From the NCBI GenBank assembly GCA_964390795.1, contig CAYMLQ010000227.1, positions 1-9,510 on the forward strand: a stretch of 9,510 bases of DNA, written 5' to 3'. Position 1 is the stretch's first letter, and each line of letters begins with the position of its first letter. Position numbers and translations under genes: made by a program. The notes beneath the pieces are model-generated. The model did not search any database. It saw only the letters and a list, made by a program, of their open reading frames with translations, and was not told the DNA's origin. Source of the DNA: CAYMLQ01 sp964390795 (GTDB lineage Bacteria; Verrucomicrobiota; Kiritimatiellia; RFP12; UBA1067). Below are positions 7,298-9,510 of the stretch, one piece after another.

Positions 7298-7313
7298 ACA
7301 CTACATTTTGTGG
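7298..7313 (+). promoter_or_regulatory. NrdR box, upstream copy
   Basis: ACACTACATTTTGTGG matches the NrdR box consensus acaCwAtATaTwGtgt at 13 of 16 positions, including CTA on the left and TTGTG on the right. It lies just upstream of the -35 hexamer of nrdD. A second box begins exactly 31 bp further on, the three-helical-turn spacing typical of paired NrdR boxes. NrdR is the ATP/dATP-sensing repressor of ribonucleotide reductase genes. Confidence 0.8.
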
Positions 7314-7342
7314 TTGAACTCCAATTTCAAACCATATATAGT
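7314..7342 (+). promoter_or_regulatory. nrdD promoter
   Basis: TTGAAC (7314-7319) and TATAGT (7337-7342) are spaced by 17 bp, matching four and five of six consensus bases. The -35 starts immediately after the upstream NrdR box and the -10 lies wholly inside the downstream box, so bound NrdR would block RNA polymerase. Transcription would start near 7349, giving a leader of about 78 nt. Confidence 0.7.
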
Positions 7343-7344
7343 CG
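7329..7344 (+). promoter_or_regulatory. NrdR box, downstream copy
   Basis: AAACCATATATAGTCG matches the NrdR box consensus at 12 of 16 positions, with the central ATATATAGT intact. The box overlaps the -10 hexamer of the nrdD promoter. There are 15 bp between the two boxes, which places them on the same face of the helix. Confidence 0.75.
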
Positions 7345-7414
7345 AAAAGTTGATTCTACATGTCTTTACTGCCGAGCGGGGGTGCCGGTACGGGACCTGT
7401 GAGGCGTTATTGGT

Positions 7415-7420
7415 GTGAGG
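7415..7420 (+). promoter_or_regulatory. Ribosome binding site of nrdD
   Basis: GTGAGG lies 7 nt before the ATG at 7428. An in-frame TGA at 7416-7418 excludes any earlier start, so ATG 7428 is the only candidate. Confidence 0.7.
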
Positions 7421-7427
7421 TTATTCC

Positions 7428-9510
7428 ATGAGCGAGTACGTGCAGCCGGATTTGATCCTGAAGATTCACAAGCGGGACGGGCGGGACGAGGTTTTCGACA
7501 CGAAGAAAATCATTTCCGCGATTCTGAAGGCGGGCGAGGCGACGGGCGAATTCGGGGTTGACGAGGCCCGTAAGCTCGGCCTCAAGGTGATGATGCTGAT
7601 CCATTCGCTACAGGACACCTTGGACCTGACAGTGGAAAGCGTGCAGGACATCGTCGAGGAGGTGCTGCTGGGCTCGCCCTACCGGCGTACCGCCAAAGCC
7701 TACATTATCTACCGCGAGCAGCACGCGCGTATCCGCGAGATGGTGCGCAAGGCGGATGTGGACCTGATCGACAGCTATCTCGGCAAGTCCGACTGGCGTG
7801 TGCGCGAGAACTCCAACATGGCCTACTCGCTGCAGGGGCTCAACAACTACATCTCTAGCGAGGTCAGCAAGGTCTACTGGCTCAACAAGATCTACCCTAC
7901 CGAGGTGCGCGAGGCGCACGACAACGGCGCGCTGCACCTGCACGACCTGGGGCTGCTCAGCGTTTACTGCGTGGGCTGGGATTTGCAGGATCTGCTGCGC
8001 AGCGGCTTTAAGGGCGTGGCGGGCAAGGCCGAGAGCCTGCCTGCCAAGCACTTCCGCACGGCGCTGGGGCAGATCGTCAATTTCTTCTATACGCTCCAGG
8101 GCGAGGCTGCGGGGGCCCAGGCCTTCTCCAGTTTCGACACGCTGCTGGCGCCGTTCGTGCGCTACGACCGGCTCGGGTCCAAGGAGGTCAAGCAGGCGCT
8201 GCAGGAGTTCATCTTCAACGTCAACGTGCCGACGCGCGTGGGCTTTCAGACGCCCTTCACCAATGTGACGATGGACCTGATCCCGCCGGCCTCGCTCGCG
8301 AACGAGAACGCGATCATCGGCGGCAAGGCGATGCCCGAGACGTACGCGGAGTTTCAGGAGGAGATGAACCTGATCAACAACGCCTTTCTGGAAGTGATGA
8401 CCGAGGGGGACGCCAAGGGCCGCGTGTTTACCTTCCCGATTCCGACTTACAACGTGTCCAAGGAGTTCGACTGGGAGCGTCCCGGCTTGGAGAAGCTGTG
8501 GGAGGTGACCGCCAAGTACGGCATCCCGTATTTCGCGAACTTCGTGAACTCTGACATGAGCCCGGACGACGCGCGCTCGATGTGCTGCCGCCTGCGCCTC
8601 GACAAGCGCGAGCTGAACAAGCGGGGCGGCGGTCTATTCGGAGCGAACCCGCAGACGGGCTCGATCGGCGTGGTCACGGTCAATATGCCGCGCCTCGGCT
8701 ATCTCGCGAAGGATGAGGCGGATTTTCTCGAGCGTCTGGACGGGCTGATGTCCATCGCCCGCAACAGTCTGGAAATCAAGCGCAAGGTGCTGGAGCAGTT
8801 TACGGCTCAGGATCTCTATCCTTATACGCGGTTCTATCTGCGGCAGGTGTTCGAGCGGTTTGGCACGTACTGGCAGAACCACTTTTCGACCATCGGGCTG
8901 GTGGGCCTCAACGAGGCGTGCCTCAACCTTTTCGGCAAGGACATCGGCACCGAAGAGGGGCGGCAGTTCGCGCTGCGCGTCATGGATTTCATGCGGGCGC
9001 GCCTGGCCGACTATCAGGAGCAGACCGGCAACTTTTACAACCTCGAAGCCACGCCTGCCGAAGGCACGACGTACAGGCTCGCGAGGATCGACAAGAAGCG
9101 CTTTCCCGAGATCATCACGGCGGGCGAAGGCGGCGAGCCGTTCTATTCGAACTCGACGCAGCTTCCGGTGAACTACAGCGACGACATCGTGCATGTGCTG
9201 GACCTGCAGGACGAGATCCAGACCAAGTACACCGGCGGCACGGTCGTCCACACCTTCATCGGCGAGGCGGTGAGCGACCCGCAGGCCGTCAAGGCGTTCG
9301 TGCGCATGGTGTGCCAGAACTACCGCCTGCCGTATTTCACCCTGACGCCGACCTTCAGCATCTGCGAGGAGCACGGCTATCTGAAGGGCGAAGTCCATGT
9401 CTGTCCGCGCTGCGGCAAGAAGACCGAGGTCTACTCGCGCGTGGTGGGTTACATTCGGCCCATCCAGCAGTGGAACGAGGGCAAGCAGCACGAGTTCAGC
9501 CAGCGCAAAA
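7428..9510 (+). CDS. nrdD: Anaerobic (class III) ribonucleoside-triphosphate reductase, 3'-truncated
   Basis: The frame is open from ATG 7428 to the window edge, 694 codons with no stop; only the last few residues should be missing. NrdD reduces ribonucleoside triphosphates to deoxyribonucleotides in the cytoplasm without oxygen, using a glycyl radical made by the radical-SAM activase NrdG, which is not in this window. Residues about 9-100 are an ATP-cone (HKRDGRDEVFDTKKI, TAKAYIIYREQ), the allosteric site for overall activity. The catalytic core follows: ENSNMAYSLQGLNNY, LHLHDLG, C181 in YCVGWDL (candidate second active-site Cys), NVNVPTRVGFQTPF, and C387 in MCCRLRL as the likely thiyl-radical Cys. 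C646, H649, C659 and C662 form the likely zinc site. G674 in SRVVGY is the glycyl radical residue. The form resembles the Thermotoga-type NrdD more than the E. coli type. Paired NrdR boxes over the promoter give independent support for the identity. Confidence 0.96.
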   Translation, partial: MSEYVQPDLILKIHKRDGRDEVFDTKKIISAILKAGEATGEFGVDEARKLGLKVMMLIHSLQDTLDLTVESVQDIVEEVLLGSPYRRTAKAYIIYREQHARIREMVRKADVDLIDSYLGKSDWRVRENSNMAYSLQGLNNYISSEVSKVYWLNKIYPTEVREAHDNGALHLHDLGLLSVYCVGWDLQDLLRSGFKGVAGKAESLPAKHFRTALGQIVNFFYTLQGEAAGAQAFSSFDTLLAPFVRYDRLGSKEVKQALQEFIFNVNVPTRVGFQTPFTNVTMDLIPPASLANENAIIGGKAMPETYAEFQEEMNLINNAFLEVMTEGDAKGRVFTFPIPTYNVSKEFDWERPGLEKLWEVTAKYGIPYFANFVNSDMSPDDARSMCCRLRLDKRELNKRGGGLFGANPQTGSIGVVTVNMPRLGYLAKDEADFLERLDGLMSIARNSLEIKRKVLEQFTAQDLYPYTRFYLRQVFERFGTYWQNHFSTIGLVGLNEACLNLFGKDIGTEEGRQFALRVMDFMRARLADYQEQTGNFYNLEATPAEGTTYRLARIDKKRFPEIITAGEGGEPFYSNSTQLPVNYSDDIVHVLDLQDEIQTKYTGGTVVHTFIGEAVSDPQAVKAFVRMVCQNYRLPYFTLTPTFSICEEHGYLKGEVHVCPRCGKKTEVYSRVVGYIRPIQQWNEGKQHEFSQRK

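Noticed and set aside
7350..7363. TTGAT half-site that could be part of an FNR/Crp-type site upstream of nrdD
   Set aside because: The second half (expected ATCAA after four bases) reads CATGT, so only one half-site matches.
7381..7397. Small hairpin in the nrdD leader considered as a regulatory RNA element
   Set aside because: The stem GGTGCC/GGGACC contains a mismatch and only five pairs; it does not resemble any riboswitch I know.
8634..9491. Open frame of 285 codons on the minus strand opposite nrdD
   Set aside because: It is a shadow of the nrdD frame, which is open through the whole interval and carries conserved NrdD motifs.

Overview
The window looks like chromosomal DNA of a GC-rich, anaerobic or facultatively anaerobic bacterium. 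The basis is an indolepyruvate:ferredoxin oxidoreductase and an oxygen-sensitive class III (glycyl radical) ribonucleotide reductase, next to two exported proteins. A very large multidomain secreted glycoside hydrolase, a secreted ThuA-domain protein and short degenerate intergenic repeats would fit the Planctomycetota-Verrucomicrobiota-Kiritimatiellota-Lentisphaerota group. That taxonomic placement is an inference from gene style and was not tested. No mobile element, tRNA, rRNA or CRISPR array was seen.

Layout. Positions 2-2177 (+) hold iorA, cut at its 5' end by the window edge, and iorB. Together they encode the two subunits of indolepyruvate:ferredoxin oxidoreductase, which decarboxylates aryl-pyruvates made by transamination of aromatic amino acids and passes the electrons to ferredoxin. 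A 10-bp-period repeat lies between them. Positions 2178-2382 are intergenic and hold a palindromic array of six 9-bp units, a run of heptamers, and a good sigma-70-type promoter for the next gene. Positions 2383-6423 (+) encode a 1346-residue exported protein with lectin-like, amidotransferase-like, carbohydrate-binding-like and Ig-like regions ahead of a clan GH-A (beta/alpha)8 glycosidase domain. Its family cannot be fixed by eye. Positions 6431-7171 (-) encode an exported ThuA-domain protein that converges on the hydrolase gene with only 7 bp between the stop codons. Positions 7172-7427 are a divergent promoter region. Positions 7428-9510 (+) encode class III ribonucleotide reductase NrdD, running off the 3' edge only a little short of the expected end.

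How the parts relate. iorAB is a clear functional pair. The hydrolase and ThuA proteins are both exported and could both act on carbohydrates, but they are not co-transcribed. nrdD is an independent unit. The clearest regulatory signal is in front of it: two NrdR-box-like 16-mers exactly 31 bp apart, with a TTGAAC-N17-TATAGT promoter between and over them. This is the arrangement expected for NrdR repression of deoxyribonucleotide synthesis. I found no convincing new multi-gene system. The points most worth a second look are the NrdR/promoter architecture, the palindromic 9-bp array, and the hydrolase whose presumed acid/base glutamate follows Trp instead of the usual Asn.
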